NCBI RefSeq assembly: GCF_005502465.1 | Contig: NZ_SCOT01000003.1 | Location: forward strand, 62,001 to 126,000 | Reading direction: 5' to 3' | DNA: 64,000 nucleotides | Source of the DNA: Sphingopyxis sp. L1A2A | Lineage (GTDB): Bacteria; Pseudomonadota; Alphaproteobacteria; Sphingomonadales; Sphingomonadaceae | Part shown: piece after piece, positions 27,256-35,262 of the stretch | Layout: every line of letters begins with the position of its first letter | How positions within the stretch are numbered: the first letter of the stretch is position 1 | The notes under the pieces: generated by a model | Told to the model about the DNA's origin: nothing | What the model saw: the letters and a program-made list of their open reading frames with translations, nothing else | The model's database searches: none | Translations under genes and position numbers: made by a program

Positions 27256-28416
27256 TCAGCCGCGGCGCTCGGCCAGTTCGGCGCGGATCGCGGCGCCGTC
27301 GCCGTCGACCCGGGGCGCAAAACCCAGGTCGCGCGCGGGCGCGGCGCCATATTTCACCGGCGGCTGCATTTCGTGAAAGGCGCCGACGTCGGGGTGGGTG
27401 CGGTGGCGGAAGAAGCCGGTCGCGGCGAAATGCGGATCTTCTTTGACGTCTTGCAGGTCGCGCGCGGCCATCGCGGGAATGTCGTTCGCGGCGAACAGCG
27501 CCAGCCATTCGGCGGTGGTCTTGGCAGGGGTCTTGCGGGCGATCTCGCTATAGACGATCGGCATATGCTGCCCTTTCGCCTTGGCGGCTTCGAATTCGGG
27601 GGTTTCGGTGAGGCCTGCGCTGCCGAGCAGCGCCATCAACCGCGCGGTCGATTCGGGGGTGTAGGGGACGATCGCCAGATAGCCGTCGCGGGTCGGGAAG
27701 GGCTGGCGGGTCGGATCAAGCTGGCGCGGATAGCCCGCGGGGCCGAGCGGCGGGTCGAGCGCCGCGTCGCGCAGATGTTCGGTCAGCATGAAGGATGCAA
27801 AGCATTCAAACATCGGTACCTCGACCGCCTGCCCCTCGCCGGTGCGCAGTTTGTGGATCAGTGCGGCGAGGATCGCCTGCGCGCCGAACTGGCCCGCGAT
27901 CTTGTCGGCGATCAGCGACGGGAAATAGCGCGGACGCGGGTCGCCATCGACGCGCGGCAGCAGGCTGGTGGTGCCGGTGGCGGCCTGAATGACGTCGTCA
28001 TAGGCTTGCAGGTCGGCATACGGGCCGTCCTGCCCGAACCCGGTGCCATGGACATAGATGATGTCGTCCTTGATCGCCTTGCAGCCCGCATAGTCAAAGC
28101 CCAGCTTGGCAATCGCCTTGCCGCGGACATTGTGGAAAAACACGTCGGCGCCGGCGACCAAGTCGCGCAGCACCTCGGCATCTTCAGGTTTTTTGAGGTC
28201 GAGTGCGATCGAGCGTTTTCCACGGTTCACCGTCAGGTGGATCGACCCCATCGTCGGATCGGGAACCCCACTGCCCAAATATCGCGAGATGTCGCCCAGC
28301 CCCGGGGTTTCGACCTTGATCACCTCGGCGCCCAGATCGGCGAGCATCTGCGTCGCATAGGGGCCGAAGATCACCGTCGTCAGGTCGATGATGCGGATGC
28401 CGGACAACATGGTCAT
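27256..28416 (-). CDS. CaiB/BaiF (class III) CoA-transferase family protein
   Basis: This 386-residue protein of the family III CoA-transferases includes formyl-CoA transferase, carnitine CoA-transferase and alpha-methylacyl-CoA racemase. The N-terminal GIRIIDLTTVIFGPYATQMLADLGAEVIKVE is characteristic (residues 5-35 approximately), a VNRGKRSIALDLK loop follows near 67, and the aspartate expected to carry the acyl anhydride sits in SLIADKIAGQFG near 168. The start is the ATG at 28416; an upstream ATG at 28461 lacks a Shine-Dalgarno. The substrate is not predictable. It follows the MFS transporter gene after 114 bases on the same strand. Confidence 0.88.
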   Translation of the reverse strand: MTMLSGIRIIDLTTVIFGPYATQMLADLGAEVIKVETPGLGDISRYLGSGVPDPTMGSIHLTVNRGKRSIALDLKKPEDAEVLRDLVAGADVFFHNVRGKAIAKLGFDYAGCKAIKDDIIYVHGTGFGQDGPYADLQAYDDVIQAATGTTSLLPRVDGDPRPRYFPSLIADKIAGQFGAQAILAALIHKLRTGEGQAVEVPMFECFASFMLTEHLRDAALDPPLGPAGYPRQLDPTRQPFPTRDGYLAIVPYTPESTARLMALLGSAGLTETPEFEAAKAKGQHMPIVYSEIARKTPAKTTAEWLALFAANDIPAMAARDLQDVKEDPHFAATGFFRHRTHPDVGAFHEMQPPVKYGAAPARDLGFAPRVDGDGAAIRAELAERRG

Positions 28417-28530
28417 GCTGCTGTCACTGCTTTTCCAAGAATCACAACGGCCACGCGGCATCCCTCCCTTTGCTCTTTCGCCAAGGATAGAATGATTTCG
28501 AAGTGAAACGGAAGAGGCGATTGCCTGCTA

Positions 28531-29856
28531 TTATTGGGGAGGGACGGTAGTGGTCGCCGCGGCGTTTCCGGTGACATAGGCGCCGGAAATCTGGCGATAG
28601 GATGTCGAGCGGAAGGCAGCGATCGTTGCGAGCACGCCGAGCACGCCGGTGATCGTGAACACGATCGCGATGCCGCGTTCGGCGCCGCGCCCGTACCAGT
28701 CCCCAATCATCTCGGCCCCGGCGCCGTTGGTCATCAGCGGGACAAAGATGAACTGGGTCAACGGCGCGATGAGGAAGGCGGTGAGCGGCGAGGCGGCCTG
28801 CTCGACCGACTGGGCAAAGCCGAAAACGCGCCCCTGCCGCTCGAATGGCACCACCTTTTGCAGGGTGGTCTGCTCAGCCGCCTCGGCATAAGGGCCGAGG
28901 AACAACCAGATGAAGCAGCCGACGGTCAGCAGGATGATCGACGACTGAACGGTGAACAGCGCGGCGACCGCCCACACGATCAGGTTGACCAGCAGCAGCG
29001 TCCGCACCGGATTGGCGCCCAGCCCGGTGCGCGCAATCAAGGCGCCGCTGAGGATGAACGCGCATGAGACAAAGGCCCAGAGCAGCCCCCATTGTTCAAC
29101 CTTCATCAGCGACAGGCCATAAGCGTCCATCAACGCCATGAAGACGCCGCCGAGTAGATTGTTGAACGCGGCGAACAGGATGAGCGCAAACAGCCCGGGA
29201 ATGGCGGTCACAATGCGAAAGGTACCGGCGAGGTCGATGCGGCGCGGGGCGTCATGCGCGCCGGTGTCGCGCGGTTCGTCGACGGGGACGAACAGCAGGT
29301 GAAGCGCGGCGAGCAGCGAAAGCAGGATCGCGAACGCCAGGGTCGCGACCATGCCGCCCCACGCGATAAGATAACCGCTGATGGCCGAGGTGGTCAGGAA
29401 ACCGATGCCGCTGACCATCCCGACCAGCCCGTTCGCCTTGTCGCGGCGGTCCTCGGGCACCAGCAGGGTGACGAGCGTCGGCAGGGCGATCATCCGGATA
29501 TTGCCGACGATCACCCCCAGCATCGTCAGGAGGACGAACAGCCACAAGGTGATGCTGGATACCCGCGCGGCGGCAATGGTGGGGTCCAGCGCATAAGCGC
29601 CGAGCGCCGCGGTATAGATTGCGAGCGATACCAGGCTGGAGACGAGCATCATGCTGCGTTTGCGGTGATGATCGACCAGACTGCCGAACCAGATGCCGAG
29701 CGCCCCGGTGAGCACCAGATAGATGCCCGCGATCATCCCCGTTGCGAATACCGATCTGGTTTCGAGGAATATCCAGAAGGTGATCGCAAACCACACCGTG
29801 AAATTGGTGATGTTGGCGACGAGGTTATTGATCAGAAGGTGGTGGAAGGGGCGCAT
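28531..29856 (-). CDS. MFS transporter
   Basis: A 441-residue inner-membrane protein with about twelve hydrophobic segments and the MFS loop motif GSLVDHHRKRSMM after the second helix (near residue 58). Overall it resembles the drug/siderophore exporter branch (MefA/EntS type) rather than sugar importers, but this is a loose match. It diverges from the TauD-family dioxygenase gene, and the roughly 200 bases between them hold two palindromes and an AT-rich promoter-like region. It may therefore be co-regulated with that dioxygenase and monooxygenase pair, for example exporting their substrate or product. Confidence 0.85.
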   Translation of the reverse strand: MRPFHHLLINNLVANITNFTVWFAITFWIFLETRSVFATGMIAGIYLVLTGALGIWFGSLVDHHRKRSMMLVSSLVSLAIYTAALGAYALDPTIAAARVSSITLWLFVLLTMLGVIVGNIRMIALPTLVTLLVPEDRRDKANGLVGMVSGIGFLTTSAISGYLIAWGGMVATLAFAILLSLLAALHLLFVPVDEPRDTGAHDAPRRIDLAGTFRIVTAIPGLFALILFAAFNNLLGGVFMALMDAYGLSLMKVEQWGLLWAFVSCAFILSGALIARTGLGANPVRTLLLVNLIVWAVAALFTVQSSIILLTVGCFIWLFLGPYAEAAEQTTLQKVVPFERQGRVFGFAQSVEQAASPLTAFLIAPLTQFIFVPLMTNGAGAEMIGDWYGRGAERGIAIVFTITGVLGVLATIAAFRSTSYRQISGAYVTGNAAATTTVPPQ

Positions 29857-29927
29857 GCGGCGGGAAACCTAGCAGGGCCATTTGATCAGGCTAGTCCAGA
29901 ATTCGGGTCGGGCGTGTTTCACTTATC

Positions 29928-29947
29928 ATTTCGATTATAGTCGAAAT
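29928..29947. promoter_or_regulatory. Palindrome 1 in the MFS/TauD divergent region
   Basis: ATTTCGA (29928-29934) and TCGAAAT (29941-29947) are perfect inverted arms around TTATAG. It lies 72 bases upstream of the MFS start and just upstream of the candidate promoter for the dioxygenase. The arms share TTCGA/TCGAA words with palindrome 2, consistent with one dimeric regulator binding both. No regulator gene is adjacent. Confidence 0.6.
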
Positions 29948-29952
29948 ATGGG

Positions 29953-29994
29953 TTGACCTCGATATTCAATTCGATATTTCGACAAATATCGAAT
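29953..29994 (+). promoter_or_regulatory. Candidate promoter overlapped by palindrome 2 (TauD operon)
   Basis: TTGACC at 29953-29958 could be a -35 box. About 17 bases later an AT-rich TATTTC/ATATTT could serve as -10. The same stretch forms a perfect palindrome with 11-base arms, ATTCGATATTT (29969-29979) and AAATATCGAAT (29984-29994), around CGAC. A TCGATATT word also occurs at 29959-29966. A palindrome covering the -10 region is what a repressor operator would look like. The dioxygenase start lies 68 bases downstream. Confidence 0.6.
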
Positions 29995-30061
29995 CAAAAC
30001 TGTTATCGCGGACTTTGCTGCGGTGCCAGCCGATGGCTCTATTTCAGAAAAGGACTGCCCA

Positions 30062-31051
30062 ATGACGTCAATGGTTGAATCGCCTAGCCCGTGGCGGGGT
30101 GATGTGTTGCAAGCGCAACCCGGGGAATGGCTCTATGAATTGAGCGCCGACGAAATCGAGACGATCATCGCCGCCGCCAATGCGGTCGTTGGCCGGGGTA
30201 TCGCGCTCGATGCAGTATCGCGCGACCGTTATCCGCTGGCCGGATTGACGGTTGCGCTTGCGGATTGGCGCGATCGTCTCGATCACGGCCATGGCGTGGT
30301 TTTGATCCGCGGGCTGCCGGTGCGCGATATCGGCCGCGACGTCGCCCGTGCGGCCTATTGGCTGATCGGGCTGCATCTGGGGCAGCCGACGGCGCAGAAC
30401 CCGGCGGGCGAGTTGCTGGTCGACATTCGCGACACGGGTGCGTCGGCGAGCGATCACAATGTCAGGCTGTACAAGACGCGCGCCGAGCTGGCCTTTCACA
30501 CCGACGGCGCCGACATCATCGGGCTGCTGTGTCTGCGCGGTGCGAAATCGGGCGGGGTGAGCCGGGTCTGTTCGTCGGTCGAGGTCTATAATCAGGTCGT
30601 CGCGCGGCGACCCGAACTTGCGCCATTGCTTGAGCAGGAATTTCATCACCACGCGCATGGGCAATTGGGTCCGGACGGCCCTAAGACCTTTCGCTATCCG
30701 ATCGTGAGCCGCGAAGACGGGATTTTCCGGATGATGCTGCTGACCTGGTACATTCGCAACGCAGCCGAGGATTTTCCCGAAATCGCGGCGCTGAGTGATG
30801 CGGAGCAGAGCTTGCTCGACCTGCTCGAATGGCTTCCCTTCGAACCGGGCACCGCGCTGGACATGAATTTCCAGGAGGGCGACATGCAGTTCTTGAAAAA
30901 CTCGGTCGTCCTGCATGCGCGGACTGACTATGAAGATTGGGACACGGCTGAGGAGAAGCGGCATCTGTTGCGGCTGTGGCTGAATGTGCCGGAATTTGCC
31001 GATGGCGACGACCGGTTGCGGCATGGATTTGCCAAAGAGACCAATGCATGA
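30062..31051 (+). CDS. TauD/TfdA-family 2-oxoglutarate-dependent dioxygenase
   Basis: This 329-residue Fe(II)/2-oxoglutarate oxygenase belongs to the TauD/TfdA family. The iron ligands are the H-x-D in AFHTDGADIIG near residue 145 and the distal histidine in VVLHARTDYED near 283; an arginine in HLLRLWL near 300 would bind 2-oxoglutarate. Its substrate is unknown; no sulfonate or herbicide gene is nearby. The ATG at 30062 has an AAAAGGA Shine-Dalgarno at 30048-30054. The flavin monooxygenase gene overlaps its stop by ATGA, so the two are made together. The base composition upstream is markedly AT-rich compared with neighbours. Confidence 0.88.
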   Translation: MTSMVESPSPWRGDVLQAQPGEWLYELSADEIETIIAAANAVVGRGIALDAVSRDRYPLAGLTVALADWRDRLDHGHGVVLIRGLPVRDIGRDVARAAYWLIGLHLGQPTAQNPAGELLVDIRDTGASASDHNVRLYKTRAELAFHTDGADIIGLLCLRGAKSGGVSRVCSSVEVYNQVVARRPELAPLLEQEFHHHAHGQLGPDGPKTFRYPIVSREDGIFRMMLLTWYIRNAAEDFPEIAALSDAEQSLLDLLEWLPFEPGTALDMNFQEGDMQFLKNSVVLHARTDYEDWDTAEEKRHLLRLWLNVPEFADGDDRLRHGFAKETNA

Positions 31052-32079
31052 CCGATCATCAGTTTGTGGTGATCGGGGCCGGACAGGCGGGGCTGGCGGC
31101 GGCGCGCCTTTTGCAACGCGCGGGCGCCGACTTCCTGATCGTCGATGCGGACCGGACCGTCGGTGGCTCGTGGCGCCACTATTACGACAGTCTCGAGCTG
31201 TTTTCGCCGGTGCGCTATTCGTCATTGCCGGAATTCGGCATGCAGGGCGCGCCCGATGCCTATCCAACGCGCGACGATGTTGTCGATTATTTGCAGCAAT
31301 ATCGCGATCATTTCGCCTTCCCGGTGAAACTGGGAACGCGAATATCGTCGGTCACCCGCGAGCCCGATGGATTTGCGTTGATGCCCGAAGGCGGAAGGCC
31401 GATCCGCGCGCAAAAGCTGATCGTCGCGTCGGGAGCCTTTGGCGCGCCAAATTTTCCACAGATTTTCGGTCAGGGCGACTATCGGGGCCGCATCATGCAT
31501 TCATCGGAATATCGCAATCCAGATGCCTATCTGGGTCAGCGGATCATTGTGGTCGGCGCCGGAAATTCGGCGGTGCAGATTGCGGTTGAACTCGCGGGTC
31601 ATGCCGATGTGACGCTGGCGGTCCGACACAAGCTGCGCTTTCTGCCGCAGCGGGTGTGGGGTCACGATATTCATTGGTGGTTCGACAAGCTGCGCCTCAA
31701 CGGCCTGAACCTGTTTTCGGACCATGGCGTCCCCATCGTCGACGATGGCCGGTACAAGGCCGCGTTGCGCGCCAATCGGCCGCCGGTCCGAAAGATGTTC
31801 CGTGCTTTTACCGCGGACGGCGTCGTCTGGCCCGACGGAACGCACGAGCGGGTCGACCAGGTCATTTTCGCTACCGGCTTTCGCCACGCGATGGCGTTTC
31901 TGCGGCCGTGCGGAGCTTTGGACGCCAAGGGGGAGCCGCTCCACCGCCGCGGTATTTCAACGACCGTTCCCGGGCTCGGCTTCGTCGGCTTGTCGGGACA
32001 GAACGGCTTTGCCTCGGCGACGCTGCGCGGCGTCGGGCGTGACGCCGATTACGTCATCCCCCGCATCGCTGCGATGTAA
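31048..32079 (+). CDS. Flavin-containing monooxygenase-like NAD(P)-binding oxidoreductase
   Basis: This 343-residue protein has two Rossmann motifs: GAGQAGLAAARLL near residue 9 for FAD and GAGNSAVQIAVEL near 170 for NAD(P)H. Between them lies YRGRIMHSSEY, which fits the FxGxxxHxxxY fingerprint of flavin monooxygenases apart from Phe to Tyr at its first position. This places it with the CzcO/YhiQ-like group, somewhat shorter than classical enzymes. Substrate unknown. Its ATG at 31048 overlaps the dioxygenase stop (ATGA), implying a two-step oxidation of one compound. It converges on the ornithine decarboxylase gene 22 bases downstream. Confidence 0.87.
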   Translation: MTDHQFVVIGAGQAGLAAARLLQRAGADFLIVDADRTVGGSWRHYYDSLELFSPVRYSSLPEFGMQGAPDAYPTRDDVVDYLQQYRDHFAFPVKLGTRISSVTREPDGFALMPEGGRPIRAQKLIVASGAFGAPNFPQIFGQGDYRGRIMHSSEYRNPDAYLGQRIIVVGAGNSAVQIAVELAGHADVTLAVRHKLRFLPQRVWGHDIHWWFDKLRLNGLNLFSDHGVPIVDDGRYKAALRANRPPVRKMFRAFTADGVVWPDGTHERVDQVIFATGFRHAMAFLRPCGALDAKGEPLHRRGISTTVPGLGFVGLSGQNGFASATLRGVGRDADYVIPRIAAM

Positions 32080-32101
32080 GGCCACTGCCGCGCGGCGGCG
32101 A

Positions 32102-33295
32102 TCAAAACAGCTTGGTCACTGTTGCGCTGCGGCGTTCCGGTTCGACTTCGCCGGTGTACAGGCTGACCATCGGCTCGTCGCTGACGACATGCGTCTCGTC
32201 GGCGCCGAAGCCGTTGAACTTGGTCCGCATCGCGCAGCCATAGGCGCCGAGCATGCCGATTTCGATGAAATCGCCCGCCTTGATGTCCGCCGGCAGGAAG
32301 AAGGGCCCGGCCATATGATCGAGGTCGTCGCAGGTCGGGCCGTAAAAGCTGAACGGCACCAGTTCGGCATCGCTGCCGCCGTCGCGGAGCAGCGAAACCG
32401 GAAAGCGCCAGCCGACATGCGCGGCGTCGAACAGCGCGCCATAAGCCCCGTCGTTGATATACAACTCGTCGCCGCGGCGCTTTTCGACGCGGACGATCAG
32501 CGAGCTATACTCGGCCGACAGCGCGCGACCGGGTTCGCACCACAGTTCGGCCGAATAGCTGATCGGCAGGCTTTCAAAGCTGCGGTGGATCGTGTCGAAA
32601 TAGGCGCCCAGCGGCGGTGGCTCCATGCCCGGATAGGACGACGGAAAGCCGCCCCCGACGTCGATGATATCGACGGTGACCGAGGCTGCGACGATCGCCG
32701 CGCGGACGCGTTCCATCGCCTGGGCATAAGCATGCGGCGTCATCGCCTGGCTGCCGACGTGGAAGCAGATGCCGAGTGCGTCGGCGGCTTGGCGGGTTGC
32801 CATCAGCAGTTCGACGACCTCATCGGCTTCGGCGCCGAATTTGGCCGCGAGGCTGAGCTTTGAATGGTCCGACGAGACGCGCAGGCGCACGAGCAGATTG
32901 AGATCGGCCGCGCCTTCGGTCGCGCGCACGATCTTTTCGAGCTCGTCGAGCGTGTCGAGCGAAAAAGTGCGCACGCCATGCTTCCAATAGGCTTCGGAAA
33001 TCGCTTCCTCGGCCTTTACCGGATGCATGAAGCACAAGGTCGCTTCGGGCAGGGTGCGCGCGGCGAGACGCACTTCGGCGATCGACGCGACGTCATAATG
33101 GGTGACGCCCGAATCCCACAGCACGCGCAGCAGGTCGGGCGACGGATTCGCCTTGACCGCATACAGGGTGGTGCCGGGAAACCGGTCGATGAAGAAACGC
33201 GCTGCGCGCCGTGCCGCATGCGGACGGACAAGCGTGACAGGTTCGACCGGCGAAAGTGCCTGAATCAGCCCGTGGGCGCTATGATGCTGGTGCAA
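32102..33295 (-). CDS. Ornithine/lysine decarboxylase, alanine-racemase fold (type III)
   Basis: This 397-residue pyridoxal-phosphate enzyme has the eukaryotic-type ornithine decarboxylase fold. The PLP lysine lies in LYAVKANPSPDLLR near residue 50, the glycine loop in DVGGGFPSSYPG near 208, EPGRALSAE near 255, and the catalytic cysteine in GPTCDDLDHM near 330. The expected reaction is ornithine to putrescine; some relatives also take lysine. The start is placed at a TTG (33295) because relatives begin close to the AHGLIQ/VTLVRP region; a frame open to 33493 would add a low-complexity stretch encoded by hairpin DNA. It is the first step of the polyamine route completed by the genes at 36.4-40.1 kb. 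Confidence 0.9.
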   Translation of the reverse strand: MHQHHSAHGLIQALSPVEPVTLVRPHAARRAARFFIDRFPGTTLYAVKANPSPDLLRVLWDSGVTHYDVASIAEVRLAARTLPEATLCFMHPVKAEEAISEAYWKHGVRTFSLDTLDELEKIVRATEGAADLNLLVRLRVSSDHSKLSLAAKFGAEADEVVELLMATRQAADALGICFHVGSQAMTPHAYAQAMERVRAAIVAASVTVDIIDVGGGFPSSYPGMEPPPLGAYFDTIHRSFESLPISYSAELWCEPGRALSAEYSSLIVRVEKRRGDELYINDGAYGALFDAAHVGWRFPVSLLRDGGSDAELVPFSFYGPTCDDLDHMAGPFFLPADIKAGDFIEIGMLGAYGCAMRTKFNGFGADETHVVSDEPMVSLYTGEVEPERRSATVTKLF

Positions 33296-33443
33296 TGCAA
33301 GGGACCCCCAAAAGTGTAATGGTAAACGACAAGGCTGCCTTGCGGTTATTGGAAGTCCCCCTGGGGCAGCGGGGGGCGATATATGCAGGGGTGCCCCCCC
33401 TGTAAAGACCCAAACGCGCAATTTTGTAATAGAGCGGTAACAT
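33279..33443 (-). other. Candidate leader peptide ORF upstream of the decarboxylase
   Basis: A 54-codon ORF begins with ATG at 33443 (MLPLYYKIARLGLYRGG...) in a frame different from the decarboxylase and stops inside its first codons, overlapping its TTG start by 17 bases. That layout would allow its translation to affect decarboxylase initiation, as leader ORFs do for speF elsewhere. No good Shine-Dalgarno precedes it and I recognise no homolog, so it may be chance. Confidence 0.25.
33345..33410 (-). promoter_or_regulatory. Hairpin-rich leader of the ornithine decarboxylase
   Basis: On the minus strand the untranslated leader contains a run of seven G (33400-33394) that can pair either with the nearby ACCCCTG (33391-33386 region) or with a six-C run at 33376-33371. 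A CCCCAGGGG block and a GCAAGG/CCTTGT hairpin follow closer to the start. Mutually exclusive pairings of this kind are typical of regulatory leaders. The alphaproteobacterial speF leader family is a candidate match that I could not test. Confidence 0.45.
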
Positions 33444-33551
33444 GATGGGCGAACCGGGGCCGATGTGCGCCGAGCCGGGCAAAAGCGCGACAAGGCGGCG
33501 GTTCCGCGCTAGGACAGTACGAACCAAAATCCGATAAAGGACATGCGCGTC

Positions 33552-35222
33552 ATGGTCTCTCCCGCCGATGTGAATCACACGTTTAGCGACGCCAAGCTCG
33601 ACGAACTACGTGCTTTCGGCGCCGTCGAATCGCATCGCGCCGGCGAGTTGCTCGTCGCCGAAGGCACGATGGCCCCTGACTGCATCGTCACCCTGTCAGG
33701 CTATACCGACATTTACGCGATGACCGATGAAGGATCAAAACGCGTCGGCTGGATGGAGCGGGGGCAGTTCGCGGGCGACCTGTCCGTGCTGACCGGACAG
33801 CGCCACCTGTCGCGTGTCGAGATGGGCGCCGATGGGGAAATTTTGCGGATCGCCCATGCCGATTTCCAGCGGTTGATCGCGGGCAATTCGCATTTTTCGG
33901 ACATATTCGTCCGCATTTTTGCGGCGCGGCGCGAGTTTAGCAGCCGTCGCGGCTTTGCAGCGATCATCGTGATCGGGGCGGCGATGGACCGCAGTGTCTA
34001 TGCGCTGCGCGACCTGCTGGCGAAGCATGGCGTTGCGCATCGCTGGTTCGATCCCGCCGATGGCCCGGTTGCGGCGCATCTGATGGCCGAGCGCGGATTG
34101 ATCGACGAACAACTGCCGGCGGTGATTTTGGGCGCCGCCGACGTGCTGGTCCAGCCGACCCCCGAACAGCTCGCCGCGAGCCTTGGGCTCGACCTGCTGC
34201 CCGATGGCGCCACCGCCGACGTCATCGTCGTCGGCAGCGGGCCGGGCGGCCTTGCCGCGGCGGTCTATGCCGGATCCGAAGGGCTGACCGTGATTGCGAT
34301 CGACGCGCTGGCGCCGGGCGGACAGGCGGGGACGTCGTCAAAGATCGAAAACTACCTGGGCTTTCCGACCGGCATCTCGGGCAATGAGCTGGCGCGGCGG
34401 GCGACGGTGCAGGCGCAGAAATTCGGCGCGCGGCTGGTCGCGCCGGTGCGCGCCGCGGCGATCGACCGCGACAGCGATGCCTATTGCCTGAAGCTCGCCG
34501 ACGGCCGTAAATTACGCAGCCGCGCGGTGGTGATCGCCAGCGGGGCGCAATATCAGCGCCTGCCGATCGACGGCATCGAACATTATGAGGGCCGCGGCAT
34601 CTTTTACGGTGCCACCCCGATGGAGGCACAGCTGTGCGGCAATGCCGAGGTGACCGTCGTCGGCGCTGGCAATTCGGCGGGGCAGGGGGCGATCTACCTC
34701 GCCAATGCGGCGCGCAAGGTCCATGTCATTTTCCGCCGCCCGGCCTTGCGCGAGACGATGTCCGAATATCTGGTCAAGCGGCTGGAGGAGCATCCCAACA
34801 TCGAACTGCATGCGATGACCGACGTCGTCGCGCTGCGCGGCGCCGATGTTTCGGGCGGGTGGCTCGACGGCATCACCTATCGCTGCCGCGACACCGGGGT
34901 CGAGAGCGGCTGCGACTGCCGCTTTCTTTTCCTCTTCCTCGGCGCCAGTCCGAACACCGGCTGGCTGCCAAAGGAAATGATGTGTGACGAGCGCGGCTTC
35001 GTCAAAACCGGGGCCGACATCGCGCCGCTCGAACTGGTCAAGGCAGGCTGGTCATTGGACCGCATGCCAAGCCGCTACGAAACGAGCTGGCCGCGCATCT
35101 ATGCGATCGGCGATGTCCGCAAAGGGTCGGTGAAGCGCGTCGCGTCGTCGGTGGGCGAGGGATCAGTCGTGGTCAGCGACATCCATCAGGCGCTGGCGGA
35201 GATCGAAACGACGGCCGAATAG
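33552..35222 (+). CDS. Cyclic-nucleotide-binding domain fused to thioredoxin-reductase-like flavoprotein
   Basis: This 556-residue protein has a Crp-type cyclic-nucleotide-binding domain (about residues 10-125), a thioredoxin-like segment (about 135-205), then a thioredoxin-reductase-like FAD/NAD(P)H module. Its FAD motif VVGSGPGGLAAAVYA is near 225 and its NAD(P) motif VVGAGNSAGQGAIYL near 375. The redox CxxC expected after GRGIFY reads GATPMEAQLC, and the thioredoxin-like segment also lacks cysteines, so ordinary thioredoxin reduction is unlikely. The domain order is known in annotated bacterial oxidoreductases, but the substrate is not. The ATG at 33552 is preferred over 33543 because AAAGGA lies at 33536-33541. 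It diverges from the ornithine decarboxylase. Confidence 0.88.
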   Translation: MVSPADVNHTFSDAKLDELRAFGAVESHRAGELLVAEGTMAPDCIVTLSGYTDIYAMTDEGSKRVGWMERGQFAGDLSVLTGQRHLSRVEMGADGEILRIAHADFQRLIAGNSHFSDIFVRIFAARREFSSRRGFAAIIVIGAAMDRSVYALRDLLAKHGVAHRWFDPADGPVAAHLMAERGLIDEQLPAVILGAADVLVQPTPEQLAASLGLDLLPDGATADVIVVGSGPGGLAAAVYAGSEGLTVIAIDALAPGGQAGTSSKIENYLGFPTGISGNELARRATVQAQKFGARLVAPVRAAAIDRDSDAYCLKLADGRKLRSRAVVIASGAQYQRLPIDGIEHYEGRGIFYGATPMEAQLCGNAEVTVVGAGNSAGQGAIYLANAARKVHVIFRRPALRETMSEYLVKRLEEHPNIELHAMTDVVALRGADVSGGWLDGITYRCRDTGVESGCDCRFLFLFLGASPNTGWLPKEMMCDERGFVKTGADIAPLELVKAGWSLDRMPSRYETSWPRIYAIGDVRKGSVKRVASSVGEGSVVVSDIHQALAEIETTAE

Positions 35223-35262
35223 GCCGCGACCGAGCCCTCGCAATGGCGTTCGAGCCATGTCT

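Noticed and set aside
33296..33493. N-terminal extension of the ornithine decarboxylase by 66 codons
   Set aside because: It would translate the hairpin leader into Pro/Gly-rich sequence absent from the enzyme family. The TTG at 33295 fits the family start better.
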